The position numbers were made by a program, and so were the translations under genes. A stretch of 17,412 nucleotides of DNA from Actinomycetota bacterium (GTDB lineage Bacteria > Actinomycetota > Thermoleophilia > UBA2241), in NCBI GenBank assembly GCA_003164655.1, contig PLTW01000107.1, forward strand, positions 5,368 to 22,779, given 5' to 3'. Below the pieces are notes generated by a model that had not been told where the DNA came from, did no database searches, and saw only the letters and a program-made list of their open reading frames with translations. Positions 1 to 7,864 of the stretch are shown here, piece after piece; position 1 is the first letter of the stretch, and every line of letters begins with the position of its first letter.

Positions 1-467
1 GTGAAGCGCTTGTCGTCTAAGTCGAGCTCGACGAGGCAGCGCTTGACGAGGCGCTTGGCGTCGTCGGCGTCGTAGATCGAGAAGGTCGACTTGTAGCCCA
101 GTCGCCCGGCCTCGCGGCGCAGGATGCGGGCGCACATGGAGTGAAAGGTCGAGATCCACATGACGCGCGCTACCGGCCCGACCAGAGCGCCGATGCGGTC
201 GCGCATCTCGCCGGCGGCCTTGTTGGTGAAGGTGATGGCCAGCACTTCGTCGGGACGCACGCGCCGCACCTTGATGAGGTAGGCCACGCGATGGGCCAGC
301 ACGCGCGTCTTGCCCGACCCGGCGCCGGCGAGTATGAGCAGCGGGCCCTCGAAGTGCTCGACGGCCTCGCGCTGGGGCTCGTTCAGGCCGGCCAGCAGCG
401 CTGCGGCGACGGCCGGCCGGTCGTCGCCTGCGCGCGGCCCGCCGGGGTCGGCGGCGTGCCCGCTCAT
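1..467 (-). CDS. UvrD/PcrA-type superfamily 1A DNA helicase, N-terminal part (runs off left edge)
   Basis: This gene starts at ATG 467 on the minus strand and continues beyond base 1, so only about 155 N-terminal residues are visible and no stop is seen. The product resembles PcrA/UvrD, an ATP-driven 3'-5' helicase that unwinds DNA in nucleotide-excision and mismatch repair and displaces proteins from DNA. The visible part carries the Q-motif (LNEPQREAV, about residues 28-36), the Walker A loop AGAGSGKT (47-54), and motif Ia (ITFTNKAAGEMRDR). A following STFHSMCARILRR segment is typical of PcrA rather than RecB or AddA. The start lies 7 nt after the stop of the upstream membrane-protein gene, and the TGAGG around that stop could act as ribosome-binding site, so the two are probably cotranscribed. 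Family assignment is firm; pcrA versus uvrD versus uvrD2 cannot be decided without the C-terminus. Confidence 0.93.
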   Translation of the reverse strand, partial: MSGHAADPGGPRAGDDRPAVAAALLAGLNEPQREAVEHFEGPLLILAGAGSGKTRVLAHRVAYLIKVRRVRPDEVLAITFTNKAAGEMRDRIGALVGPVARVMWISTFHSMCARILRREAGRLGYKSTFSIYDADDAKRLVKRCLVELDLDDKRF

Positions 468-474
468 CGACGCC

Positions 475-1095
475 TCACCGCAGGCCCAGGTCGAGGAGGG
501 CGCTCAGGGCCAGGCAGAGTACGCCGGCCACCGCCAGCTTCACCCCCGACCAGACGAGCCGCTGGCGCGACACGCGACCCAGGAACAGGCCCAGCAGGAA
601 CAGCTCGATGAAGGCGATGGCGACGCCGACGATGTAGGCCACGTGCATGTTCGCCGGGCCGACGAAGAACGGGATCAGCACGAGGATCGCCGCGACGAAC
701 GGCGACACACCGTCGACGAGGGCGATGACGATCGTGGCGTAGGTCGAGGCCGCCGCGATGTCGGAGTCTTCGAGGCTCGACAGGGTGACCTCTTCGAGCT
801 CGCGCAGCGAGCGGTCGCGCTCGGCGCGTTCGATCAGGTAGGAGCCGTAGAAGCCCGAGACGCCCATGGCCACCGCGGCGCCGAGGCCGACGGCGATGAC
901 CTGGTGGGCCGAGTGGACGTGCCCGATGTAACTGCCCACGAGCACGCCGAGCGTCGTCAGCACGCCGTCGAAGGCATTCATGGCGAAATACCGGCGGGCG
1001 ATGGCGCCGACCTCGGCGAGACGGTGGTAATGGCGCAGTGTGACGAACGTGCTGCGCAGCCAGCCGGTGAGACCGGAGGCCGTCGTGGCGCTCAA
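475..1095 (-). CDS. VIT1/CCC1-like integral membrane protein
   Basis: A 206-aa predicted inner-membrane protein. Residues 40-56 (NAFDGVLTTLGVLVGSY) and 78-92 (GVSGFYGSYLIERAE) resemble the first two helices of the VIT1/CCC1 family, whose characterised eukaryotic members move Fe(II) and Mn(II). An acidic/basic segment (about 89-110, RAERDRSLRELEEV) follows helix 2, where the family has its cytoplasmic metal-binding insert. Hydrophobic segments at about 45-60, 65-88, 118-148, 150-172 and 182-203 suggest five membrane helices. The start is a TTG; an in-frame TGA lies two codons upstream, so no longer start is possible. No strong Shine-Dalgarno is visible. The gene sits 22 nt after the DUF211 gene and 7 nt before the helicase gene, suggesting one transcript. 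Metal transport is inference from the family; the substrate is unknown. Confidence 0.8.
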   Translation of the reverse strand: MSATTASGLTGWLRSTFVTLRHYHRLAEVGAIARRYFAMNAFDGVLTTLGVLVGSYIGHVHSAHQVIAVGLGAAVAMGVSGFYGSYLIERAERDRSLRELEEVTLSSLEDSDIAAASTYATIVIALVDGVSPFVAAILVLIPFFVGPANMHVAYIVGVAIAFIELFLLGLFLGRVSRQRLVWSGVKLAVAGVLCLALSALLDLGLR

Positions 1096-1117
1096 GTGTC
1101 AGCCCGGCGGCTGAGGG

Positions 1118-1426
1118 TCACCGCATCCAGCGGGCGCCGGCATCCTGGGGAGTCTCGGCCTCGTCGATGAGCTGACGGCCGGTCGACACCTTGTCGATCG
1201 AGTGGATGCTGCCCCCGGAGTCCTGGATGACCTCGGCGACTTCCTGGTAGTCGACGTCGCTGCCCTCGAGCGTGATCTTGATGTTCTCGACCTTGTTGTC
1301 GATCTCGAAGAGCGTGATGTCGACGCCGGCCACGCCCTCGAGGTCGCCGAGCTTGTCGGCCAGGTTGAGCATGGTCGGCATATGCGGTTTGAGGACGTCC
1401 AGGACGAGACGTCGGACATGACTCAC
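1118..1426 (-). CDS. DUF211 family protein
   Basis: A small soluble protein (102 aa) of the DUF211 family, known mainly from archaea and of unknown function; members are about 95 aa with a ferredoxin-like fold. Recognisable blocks are RLVLDVLKPH (residues 6-15), VDITLFEID (35-43), ENIKITLEG (47-55) and GGSIHSIDKV (71-80). I chose the GTG at 1426 because the family begins immediately before RLVLDVLKPH. The open frame extends to an ATG at 1483, but its extra 19 residues have no family counterpart. A purine-rich GGGAGAG about 12 nt upstream of the GTG can serve as ribosome-binding site. The C-terminal 20 residues (after about 82) are an extension poor in conserved features. It is followed 22 nt later by the VIT1-like gene, hinting at a shared role, perhaps in metal or membrane stress; that is inference. 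Confidence 0.85.
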   Translation of the reverse strand: MSHVRRLVLDVLKPHMPTMLNLADKLGDLEGVAGVDITLFEIDNKVENIKITLEGSDVDYQEVAEVIQDSGGSIHSIDKVSTGRQLIDEAETPQDAGARWMR

Positions 1427-1457
1427 GGCGGGATCACTCTCCCTGTGCTCTGGTTGA

Positions 1458-1475
1458 TGCGGCGATAGTAGCATA
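1458..1475 (-). promoter_or_regulatory. possible weak promoter for the DUF211-VIT1-helicase genes
   Basis: The 79-nt gap between cysE and the DUF211 gene is the only sizeable gap in the minus-strand block. On the minus strand it reads TATGCTACTAT, offering two overlapping -10-like hexamers: TATGCT (1475-1470) and TACTAT (1470-1465). No good -35 element is visible at the right distance. An imperfect inverted repeat (CCCGCCAAAG / CCTTGCCGGG, about 1476-1501) lies just upstream and might act as a weak terminator for cysE. Both readings are tentative. Confidence 0.3.
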
Positions 1476-1505
1476 CCCGCCAAAGCGGCAGCCTTGCCGG
1501 GTTGA

Positions 1506-2309
1506 TCAGATGCCGGCGCCGTCGCTGAAGTGCAGCAGGCGGTCGAGCGTCTCCTGACTGCGGGTGATTCTTTCGCGACGGCGCTCCTTGCGCTCGGGGT
1601 TGATCTCGTCGAGCTCCTGCTCGAGGGCGATGATGCGCTCGACCAGGCACTTGAGCGCTTCGGCCATGGGGTCGGGCAGATGCGAGTAGTCGATGTCGGG
1701 GATGCCCACCCGCTGGCCGTCGACCAGCACCGGATGCCCGGGGTTGCCGACCACCGTGGCGTTGGCCGGCACGTCGTGCACGACGACGCTGCCGGAGCCG
1801 ATCTTGGCGTTGTCGCCGATGTGCACGGAGCCGAGCACGCTGGCGCCGGAGCCGACCACGATGTTGTCGCCCAGCGTGGGGTGACGCTTGCCGTGCTCCT
1901 TGCCCGTGCCGCCGAGGGTGACGCCCTGATAGAGCGTCACGTTGTCGCCGATCTCGGTGGTTTCGCCGATCACGACGCCCGAGCCGTGATCGACGAAGAA
2001 ACCCTCGCCGATGCGGGCTCCCGGGTGGATCTCGATGCCGGTGACGAAACGGTTGAACTGGCTGATCCAGCGCGGCACCACCGGCATACCGCAGCGATAC
2101 AGAGGGTGGGCGACGCGGTGCAGCCACAGCGCATGCAGACCGGCATACGAGGTGACGATCTCGAAGGTGCTGGTGGCCGCGGGGTCGCGATCCTTCACGG
2201 CCCGCACGTCGCGGCGCATGCGCTCGACGAACCGCCGCGGCCGGCTGCGGCGGGCGGCGCACCAGGCGCCTTCGGCGACGTCGGCGACGGTTCCCAGGGC
2301 GCGATTCAC
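1506..2309 (-). CDS. cysE: serine O-acetyltransferase
   Basis: This enzyme transfers acetyl from acetyl-CoA to L-serine, giving O-acetylserine, the first step of cysteine synthesis. The 267-aa product has the family's N-terminal helical segment with DPAATSTFEIV (residues 42-52). A left-handed beta-helix follows, with GIEIHPGARIGEG (91-103), the active-site DHGSGVVIGET (107-117), TLGGTGKEHGKRHPTLGDN (131-149) and VVGNPGHPV (186-194). The C-terminus (about 215-260) is an unusually long charged, probably coiled-coil extension (ALEQELDEINPERKERRRERI) not typical of short SATs. The start is GTG 2309, placed directly after the larE stop (TAGGTG, zero gap), with an excellent AAGGAGG seven bases upstream. 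It is the last gene of the rrf2-cysK-larE-cysE operon; together with cysK it supplies the whole serine-to-cysteine route. Function is confident; feedback inhibition by cysteine is not judged. Confidence 0.95.
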   Translation of the reverse strand: MNRALGTVADVAEGAWCAARRSRPRRFVERMRRDVRAVKDRDPAATSTFEIVTSYAGLHALWLHRVAHPLYRCGMPVVPRWISQFNRFVTGIEIHPGARIGEGFFVDHGSGVVIGETTEIGDNVTLYQGVTLGGTGKEHGKRHPTLGDNIVVGSGASVLGSVHIGDNAKIGSGSVVVHDVPANATVVGNPGHPVLVDGQRVGIPDIDYSHLPDPMAEALKCLVERIIALEQELDEINPERKERRRERITRSQETLDRLLHFSDGAGI

Positions 2310-3181
2310 CTACTGCCTCCTTGCGGAACGCGGGGCTTCGTTCATGCTCCCCGAGCGAAACCCCTGAAGGTCGAGCGTGACGTACGTAAAGCCGAGGGCG
2401 CGCAGCCGGCGCACCAGGGCCTCGCGCAGCTCGGCGCCGGCGGCCCGTTCGAGCGCCTCGACGGGCAGCTCGAGGCGGGCGCTGTCGCCGTGGTGTCGCA
2501 CCCGCAGCTCGGGCCCCAGGCCCAGATCGCGCAGCACGTCTTCGGCGGCGGCCACCTGACGCAGCTTGTCGGCCGTGACCGGTTGGTCGTAGGCGATGCG
2601 CGACGCCAGACAGGCCTCGGCTGGTTTGCTCCAGACGGGCAGGTCGAGCGCCCGGGCGAGCGCTCGCACGGCCGCCTTGCCGAGACCGGCCTCGACCAGT
2701 GGGTGACGCACACCGTGTTCGGCCGAGGCGCGCAGACCGGGCCGCTCGTCGCCCAGATCGTCGCGATTGGCGCCGTCGATCAGCGCCTCGACGCCGGCTT
2801 CGGCCGCCGCTCGCTCCATGGCCTCCAGCAGAGTCGATTTGCAGTAATAGCAGCGCTCGCGCGTGTTGGCCACGAAGCGCTGGTCGTCGAGCTCGCGGGT
2901 CTGCCACGTAAGGTGGCGCACGCCGAGCGACGCCGTGAAGGCGCGCGCCGCGGCCAGCTCGTCGTCGCGGTACGTCTCGGAGACGGCCGTAAAGGCCAGC
3001 ACCCGGCCGGCGCCGAGCACGCGGGCGGCCACCGCCAGCACGACGCTCGAGTCGACGCCGCCCGAGAACGCCACACAGACACGGCCCAGCGGCTTGAGCA
3101 CGGCCTCGAGCGGATCGAGCAGCGCCGCCACCGTGGCGATCAGGGCCGCGCTCGCGGCGCCGTCGTGCGACCTCGTGTCCA

Positions 3182-3182
<1 letters not shown>
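2310..3182 (-). CDS. larE: ATP-dependent sacrificial sulfur transferase LarE
   Basis: LarE adenylates the pyridinium dicarboxylate mononucleotide precursor and donates sulfur to it while building the nickel-pincer nucleotide cofactor of lactate racemase. This 290-aa protein has the PP-loop SGGVDSS (residues 40-46), RCYYCK (110-115), NRDDLGDERPG (139-149) and PAEACLASR (187-195). Cys191 in the last motif corresponds to the cysteine that characterised sacrificial LarE enzymes give up, becoming dehydroalanine, so this is the single-turnover cysteine type rather than the iron-sulfur type. The length is close to known LarE (about 275 aa). Its ATG shares one base with the cysK stop (TGATG), implying translational coupling, and cysE follows with no gap. 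larB and larC are not in the window, while a larA lies 13.5 kb away. A different sulfur-insertion role cannot be excluded. Confidence 0.92.
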
Positions 3183-4135
<953 letters not shown>

Positions 4136-4147
4136 TCGGACCTCCGG

Positions 4148-4594
4148 CTAGATGTAGTACATGGCTTCGTGGGGCAGGCGAGCTCGTTCACGTTCGACCA
4201 GATCGGCGATCGTGGTCTGGCGCAACACCTGCTCGAGAGCCTCCTTGGCCTCGAGCCAGACGGCCGCGGGACCGCATTCGTCGATGCGCTCGCACTCGCC
4301 CTGGGTACAGACGGCCGGCGACACGAGCCCGTCGAGCGTCTCGACGACCTCGAGGACGGTGATCTCGGCCGGCGGACGGGCAAGGACAAAGCCGCCGCTC
4401 GCGCCGCGGCGGCTGTGCACTATGCCGGCCCGGCGCAGCGACGCGAAAAGCTGTTCGAGGAACTGCAGGGGAATGCCTCGCGCCGCTGCGACGTCGGTGA
4501 GCCTGACGAGGTGGTCGGGCCGGTCCTCGGTGCGCTGGGCCAGCTCGACCAGGGCCCTCACGGCGTACTTGCTCTTGGCTGAGATGTTCATCAT
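4148..4594 (-). CDS. Rrf2-family transcriptional regulator (IscR/CymR-like)
   Basis: A 148-aa winged-helix repressor of the Rrf2 family, which includes IscR, NsrR and the cysteine regulator CymR. The N-terminus ISAKSKYAVRALVELAQ (4-20), the recognition-helix area IPLQFLEQLFASLRRAGIV (41-59) and the wing SRRGASGGFVLARPP (61-75) are typical. Cys96, Cys101 and Cys107 form C-x4-C-x5-C in the place where IscR and NsrR bind an iron-sulfur cluster (C-x5-C-x5-C), so one spacing is a residue short. It is the first gene of the cysK-larE-cysE operon, which fits control by cysteine supply or Fe-S status; this is inference from context. The start is ATG 4594 (a second ATG follows at 4591). There is no Shine-Dalgarno, and the predicted transcription start falls on the start codon. 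Confidence 0.92.
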   Translation of the reverse strand: MMNISAKSKYAVRALVELAQRTEDRPDHLVRLTDVAAARGIPLQFLEQLFASLRRAGIVHSRRGASGGFVLARPPAEITVLEVVETLDGLVSPAVCTQGECERIDECGPAAVWLEAKEALEQVLRQTTIADLVERERARLPHEAMYYI

Positions 4595-4630
4595 GACTCA
4601 TTCGTACATGAACTAGATAAGACTTGTCAA
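4595..4630 (-). promoter_or_regulatory. promoter of the rrf2-cysK-larE-cysE operon, probably leaderless, with candidate operator
   Basis: On the minus strand a perfect -35 TTGACA (4630-4625) is followed after 18 bases by TACGAA (4606-4601) as -10. The expected transcription start is about base 4595, one base from the ATG at 4594, so the mRNA would be leaderless, which agrees with the lack of a Shine-Dalgarno. A partly symmetrical TCAT-N6-ATGA (4598-4611), with GTAC at its centre, overlaps the -10 and could be the site for autoregulation by the Rrf2 protein. The promoter elements are seen; the operator is a guess. Confidence 0.6.
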
Positions 4631-4779
4631 CAATACCCGCGCGAGGCCCGCTTCAGTCACACTCGGTGGCATCGGGCCGCGGCCCGCCGCGGCGGCGCGC
4701 GCGAGCGGTCCCCAACGTCACCGTCCGACTGCCTTCGTCATCCTTGCCGGCCGCAGCGGCAGCGCGCAGCATCGCCAGC

Positions 4780-5313
4780 ATGGATCTGCGCTCCCACCCG
4801 CTGTTCGTCGCCGCCGCTCGCTGGCTCCTGGCCGGCGCCGCGGTGCTGGCGGTCGTCGGAGTCTGGGCGGCCTGCGGGCGGACGGCAATCGGCCCCCTGG
4901 CGCCCGCAGACCCCACGGCGGGAGCGCCGCCGGGGCCATCGGCCCCGGCGGCGCTCCCGCGCAGCACCACCTCCGGCGAGCTCGCCGGCACCACCGGCCT
5001 CGAAGCGGCGTGCACGGTCGCGCAGCTTACGCGGCTTGTCGACCAGCGGCGCCTCGTGGCGGCTCGCCGGCTGCTGGCCGGTCGGCGCGCCTGGCCGCGC
5101 CGCGAGCTCGCCGCCATCCGCCACATCGACTTCATCTCGGCGCGGGTCTGGGGAGACTCTCGCGCCGGCGCCGTCACGCTCGCCGTCACCGTGCGCTTAA
5201 CGACGCGCCGGGGCAGCTCACTGCCGAGTGGCCTGACGACGTTGTTCTTCACCCTGGGGAGGGACCGGAGCGCCGGGGACTGGCTGGTCACAGCCGTCGC
5301 CACGAGCCCGTAA
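4780..5313 (+). CDS. hypothetical exported or membrane-anchored protein
   Basis: A 177-aa protein I do not recognise. Residues 10-32 (ending GVWAACG) form one hydrophobic segment after a short N-terminus containing an arginine, so it is exported or anchored. The Cys at 32 gives a lipobox-like AAC, but tryptophan at the -3 position is atypical, so lipoprotein status is doubtful. A Pro/Ala/Gly-rich linker (about 38-72) precedes a folded part (75-177) ending in a strand-rich stretch (AVTLAVTVRLTT, TLFFTLGRD, WLVTAVATS) reminiscent of small NTF2-like or amidase-associated domains. I chose ATG 4780 because the hydrophobic segment then lies near the N-terminus; in-frame TTG 4624 and GTG 4666 are possible but have arginine-rich, non-signal-like N-termini. 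No clear Shine-Dalgarno is seen. It ends 22 nt before the secreted amidase gene, suggesting one operon and a shared extracytoplasmic role. Confidence 0.65.
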   Translation: MDLRSHPLFVAAARWLLAGAAVLAVVGVWAACGRTAIGPLAPADPTAGAPPGPSAPAALPRSTTSGELAGTTGLEAACTVAQLTRLVDQRRLVAARRLLAGRRAWPRRELAAIRHIDFISARVWGDSRAGAVTLAVTVRLTTRRGSSLPSGLTTLFFTLGRDRSAGDWLVTAVATSP

Positions 5314-5335
5314 ACCGACCCGAAAGAAGGTCGCC

Positions 5336-6565
5336 ATGCACCACCTCCCGCACCCGCGAGCGGCAGTTCTCACGCTGCTCGTCGTCCCGTTCGCCGTCGC
5401 CCTGGCGCCGGCAAGCGGCCTCGCGGCGCCGACCGGTCCGCCGGCTCACGGCGCCGGCGCCCCCGTGCTGCCCCGCGCCGGCGCCGCGGCCCGCATTCAG
5501 CCGCGCAGCGCCGCCGCCGCCGCCGCAGTCGCCTACCTTCAGGTCCGCGCCAAGAGCGTGCTCGGCGCAGCCCAGGCGAACGCCCTGTCCACGCGGTGCG
5601 CCACGCGCTCGCCGCTGGCGCGCCGCGAGGCGATTCTCGCCGTCGGCGCTCGTCGCCTCGCCAACGACCTCGGGCACACCACGACCAGTGTCTCCTGCCG
5701 TGTCACGATCGGCAAGGTACGCATCTCCCGTGCGACCGGCGCGGCCACAGTGACCGCCCACGTGGTCAGCCTCGACACCTGGACCGACCGCCAAGGCCGC
5801 AGCGATACCGAGGGCGAAGGCCTCGACCACGTCCTTACCCTGATGCGCAGCGGCGGCCGCTGGCTCGTCGCCGCCGACGCCTACACATCCGACCTCACGC
5901 CGCGCCTTCTCGAGGCCGCGGGCGCGCCGGCGAGCGCTGTCAGAGCGGCGGCGGACCGCCTCGAGACGCGCGTTCGCCGACTGCCCGCGGCCACGACACC
6001 GGCCGCCGCTCTCGCCGCCGCAGCGCCGGCCGACCGGCCACCGACGGCTGGTACGCGGCTCGGCTACGTGGCAAAGCTCACCTTCGACCGCGACGCCGCC
6101 AAGGCGTACGCCGACCGCTATGCTCTGTCGTACAACCCCACCTGCACCAGCTTCAGCGCCGACTGCGCCGACTTCGGATCCCAGGTCATGTCCGCCGGCG
6201 GTTACCCGCAGTTCGGCAGCACGTATGGTTCCGGTTGGTGGTACGACAGGCACGGCACGAGCTCGCCGGGCGACGACACTTTCAGCCATGCCTGGATCGC
6301 CGTGGCCAACCAGCGGGGGGCCTGGAACCTCAGGTACACCGACGTCGTCTCATCCATCGCCGACGTCGGCAAGGGGGACTTTATCTACTACGACTGGACG
6401 GGCGACGGCACGTGGGACCACGTGGCCGAGCTGGTCGGCGCCAACAGCGCCGGGCAGAAGATCGTCGACGCCCACACGACCGACCACTATCACGTTTACT
6501 GGAAGCTCGGCACCGCCGCCACCCGCTACCTGTTCGCCCGCACCCGCGCCACCTTCATCGTCTGA
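5336..6565 (+). CDS. secreted Amidase_6-domain protein
   Basis: A 409-aa exported protein. Residues 1-31 are a Sec signal peptide (basic start, hydrophobic core, cleavage probably near GLAA). An Ala/Pro-rich spacer and a middle region (65-215) with strands (VRISRATGAATVTAHVVSL) follow; the C-terminal domain (about 248-400) matches Amidase_6. Its signatures are FDRDAAKAYADRYALSYNP (250-268), the nucleophile-containing DCADFGSQVMSAGG (276-289, Cys277), GDFIYYDW (347-354), DHVAELV (361-367) and HTTD (380-383). The family is related to NlpC/P60-like cysteine peptidases and is thought to hydrolyse amide bonds, but its substrates are mostly unknown. Cell-wall or extracellular amides are a guess. 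The start is supported by AGAAGG a few bases upstream. The preceding exported protein is likely its partner, and a strong hairpin follows the stop. Confidence 0.88.
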   Translation: MHHLPHPRAAVLTLLVVPFAVALAPASGLAAPTGPPAHGAGAPVLPRAGAAARIQPRSAAAAAAVAYLQVRAKSVLGAAQANALSTRCATRSPLARREAILAVGARRLANDLGHTTTSVSCRVTIGKVRISRATGAATVTAHVVSLDTWTDRQGRSDTEGEGLDHVLTLMRSGGRWLVAADAYTSDLTPRLLEAAGAPASAVRAAADRLETRVRRLPAATTPAAALAAAAPADRPPTAGTRLGYVAKLTFDRDAAKAYADRYALSYNPTCTSFSADCADFGSQVMSAGGYPQFGSTYGSGWWYDRHGTSSPGDDTFSHAWIAVANQRGAWNLRYTDVVSSIADVGKGDFIYYDWTGDGTWDHVAELVGANSAGQKIVDAHTTDHYHVYWKLGTAATRYLFARTRATFIV

Positions 6566-6572
6566 CCTCGGT

Positions 6573-6614
6573 CAGACGGGCGGCAGGCCGGCAAGCCGGC
6601 CTGCCGCCCGTCTG
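6573..6614 (+). terminator. 20-bp perfect hairpin after the amidase gene
   Basis: Arms 6573-6592 and 6595-6614 are perfect reverse complements of 20 bases separated by AA, starting 8 nt after the amidase stop. The stem is almost entirely G/C. There is no T-tract afterwards, so this is either a T-less terminator of the kind common in high-GC genomes or an mRNA 3' stabiliser. The right arm is partly repeated downstream. Confidence 0.65.
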
Positions 6615-6640
6615 CCGCGCGCCCGCCGCCCGTCTGCCGC
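6603..6640 (+). repeat. 16-bp direct repeat extending the hairpin arm
   Basis: GCCGCCCGTCTGCCGC occurs twice, at 6603-6618 and 6625-6640. The first copy forms most of the right arm of the preceding hairpin. Twelve bases of the second copy (GCCGCCCGTCTG, 6625-6636) could pair with the same left arm, giving two mutually exclusive folds. It may be only the result of local duplication. Confidence 0.6.
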
Positions 6641-6686
6641 AAACGCCTGGCGAGCGCCCTGCCCTGCCCCGCTCGCCTGCGTTTGT
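6639..6686 (+). other. second, imperfect hairpin before the DegT-like gene
   Basis: Bases 6639-6656 (GCAAACGCCTGGCGAGCG) and 6670-6686 (CGCTCGCCTGCGTTTGT) can pair with one small bulge or mismatch. The stem lies upstream of the DegT-like gene and overlaps the TTG/ATG start candidates at 6683/6689. It might be a second terminator or a leader structure; there is no T-tract. Confidence 0.4.
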
Positions 6687-6769
6687 CCATGACTGTTTCC
6701 AGCGAAAACGGGTACGACCTTGTTGCGGCGCCGTGGCGCCGACCGCAGCACGAGACGAGGGGCGACCAG

Positions 6770-7864
6770 GTGGGATCGAACGGCGACAAGGTGATCCGTT
6801 TTCCGCACGGAAGGGCGGGCTCGGGCGACAGCGAGCGCGAAGGTGCCGACCTCACCGCCGGAGCGCTCAAGTCGGGCTGGCTCACCCAGGGCACGGCGGC
6901 GGTCGAGCTCCAGCGAGCCGCCGAAACGTATCTGGAGCGTCACGTCGTGCCGGTGGCAGGCGGTTCCGCAGCCCTGCATCTGGCGCTGCTGGCAGTCAAT
7001 GTCGGCGACGGCGGCGAGGTCATCCTGCCGGCCGTGTCGTCGTCGTCGACTGCCAATCTCATCATCCTGGCCGGCGGACGTCCGATCTTTGCCGACATCG
7101 AAGCCCCCGACCGGCCCTTCCTCGAAGCCGCCGACGCCAACCGGCTCGTGGGGCCTCGCACGCGCGCCGTGCTCACCGTCCACGAGGCCGGCTATCCGGC
7201 GTTCACCGACGACCTGCGGCGCGTCGCCGACGACCGCACCGTCACTCTCCTCGAAGATTGCCGCACCGCGCTGGGCGCCACGGTCGATGGCCGGCCCGTC
7301 GGCGCGGCCGGCCGCCTGGCGATCTTCGCCGTCGGCGACTCGCCGGCCGCCGGCGGACTGGTCGCAACATCCTCCGAGAACGTCGAGCGGCACCTCACGA
7401 CACTGCGCTCGACGGTCATCGCCACCGACGACAAGTGCTTCTCCCACGACTGCGCCAGTGGCATGGCCAACGGCTATCGAATCGACGAAGCGGCCGCGTC
7501 GGCGGGCGTCCGGGCGCTGGCCGAGATCCCCGCAGCCGTCACTCGACGGCACGACCTGGCGATGGCGGCGGGCGAGCGGCTGAGCGCGGCGGGGCTGCGG
7601 GTGCTGGGCGCCGCCGCAGACGACGACCGGGCAAGCCCAAGTTGGCGCTGGCTGATCGTCTTGACGCCGTCGCGCGAGCGACGCGACGAGATCGTCTCGG
7701 CCTGCCGGCGGGCCGGCATAGAGGCGCTCATGCCGGTCGCGGCCTTCGCCCAGCCGGCCCAGCTCCACAGGCGCGCCCTGCCCAACACCCGCGCCTTCTG
7801 CGACCTCGCCCTGAAGCTCGCCGTCGTGCCGGGGCTCGACCGGCGGCTCGCGGAGATCCTCTAG
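6770..7864 (+). CDS. DegT/DnrJ/EryC1-like PLP-fold protein lacking the catalytic lysine
   Basis: A 364-aa protein with the overall layout of the DegT/DnrJ/EryC1/StrS sugar-aminotransferase family (fold type I PLP). Family blocks visible are GALKSGWLTQG (31-41), AGGSAALHLALLAVNVGDGGEVILP (63-87, where the family has NSGTAALHLAL...GDEVI.P), LLEDCRTALGA (160-170, with the Asp that would bind the pyridine nitrogen) and GRPVGAAG (174-181). Where active members have a FSF-x-P-x-K motif followed by a glycine-rich turn, this one reads FAVGDSPAAGGLVAT (186-200) with no lysine, so Schiff-base formation looks impossible. It may bind PLP or a substrate as a pseudoenzyme or regulator. GTG 6770 was chosen because GAGGGG lies 7 bases upstream; TTG 6683 and ATG 6689 are in-frame alternatives without a Shine-Dalgarno. 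Its stop overlaps that of the convergent LysA-like gene. Confidence 0.8.
   Translation: MGSNGDKVIRFPHGRAGSGDSEREGADLTAGALKSGWLTQGTAAVELQRAAETYLERHVVPVAGGSAALHLALLAVNVGDGGEVILPAVSSSSTANLIILAGGRPIFADIEAPDRPFLEAADANRLVGPRTRAVLTVHEAGYPAFTDDLRRVADDRTVTLLEDCRTALGATVDGRPVGAAGRLAIFAVGDSPAAGGLVATSSENVERHLTTLRSTVIATDDKCFSHDCASGMANGYRIDEAAASAGVRALAEIPAAVTRRHDLAMAAGERLSAAGLRVLGAAADDDRASPSWRWLIVLTPSRERRDEIVSACRRAGIEALMPVAAFAQPAQLHRRALPNTRAFCDLALKLAVVPGLDRRLAEIL

Noticed and set aside
4624..4779. N-terminal extension of the exported protein from TTG 4624
   Set aside because: The extra 52 residues are Arg/Pro/Ser-rich, would bury the hydrophobic export segment inside the protein, and begin inside the minus-strand promoter; ATG 4780 fits better.
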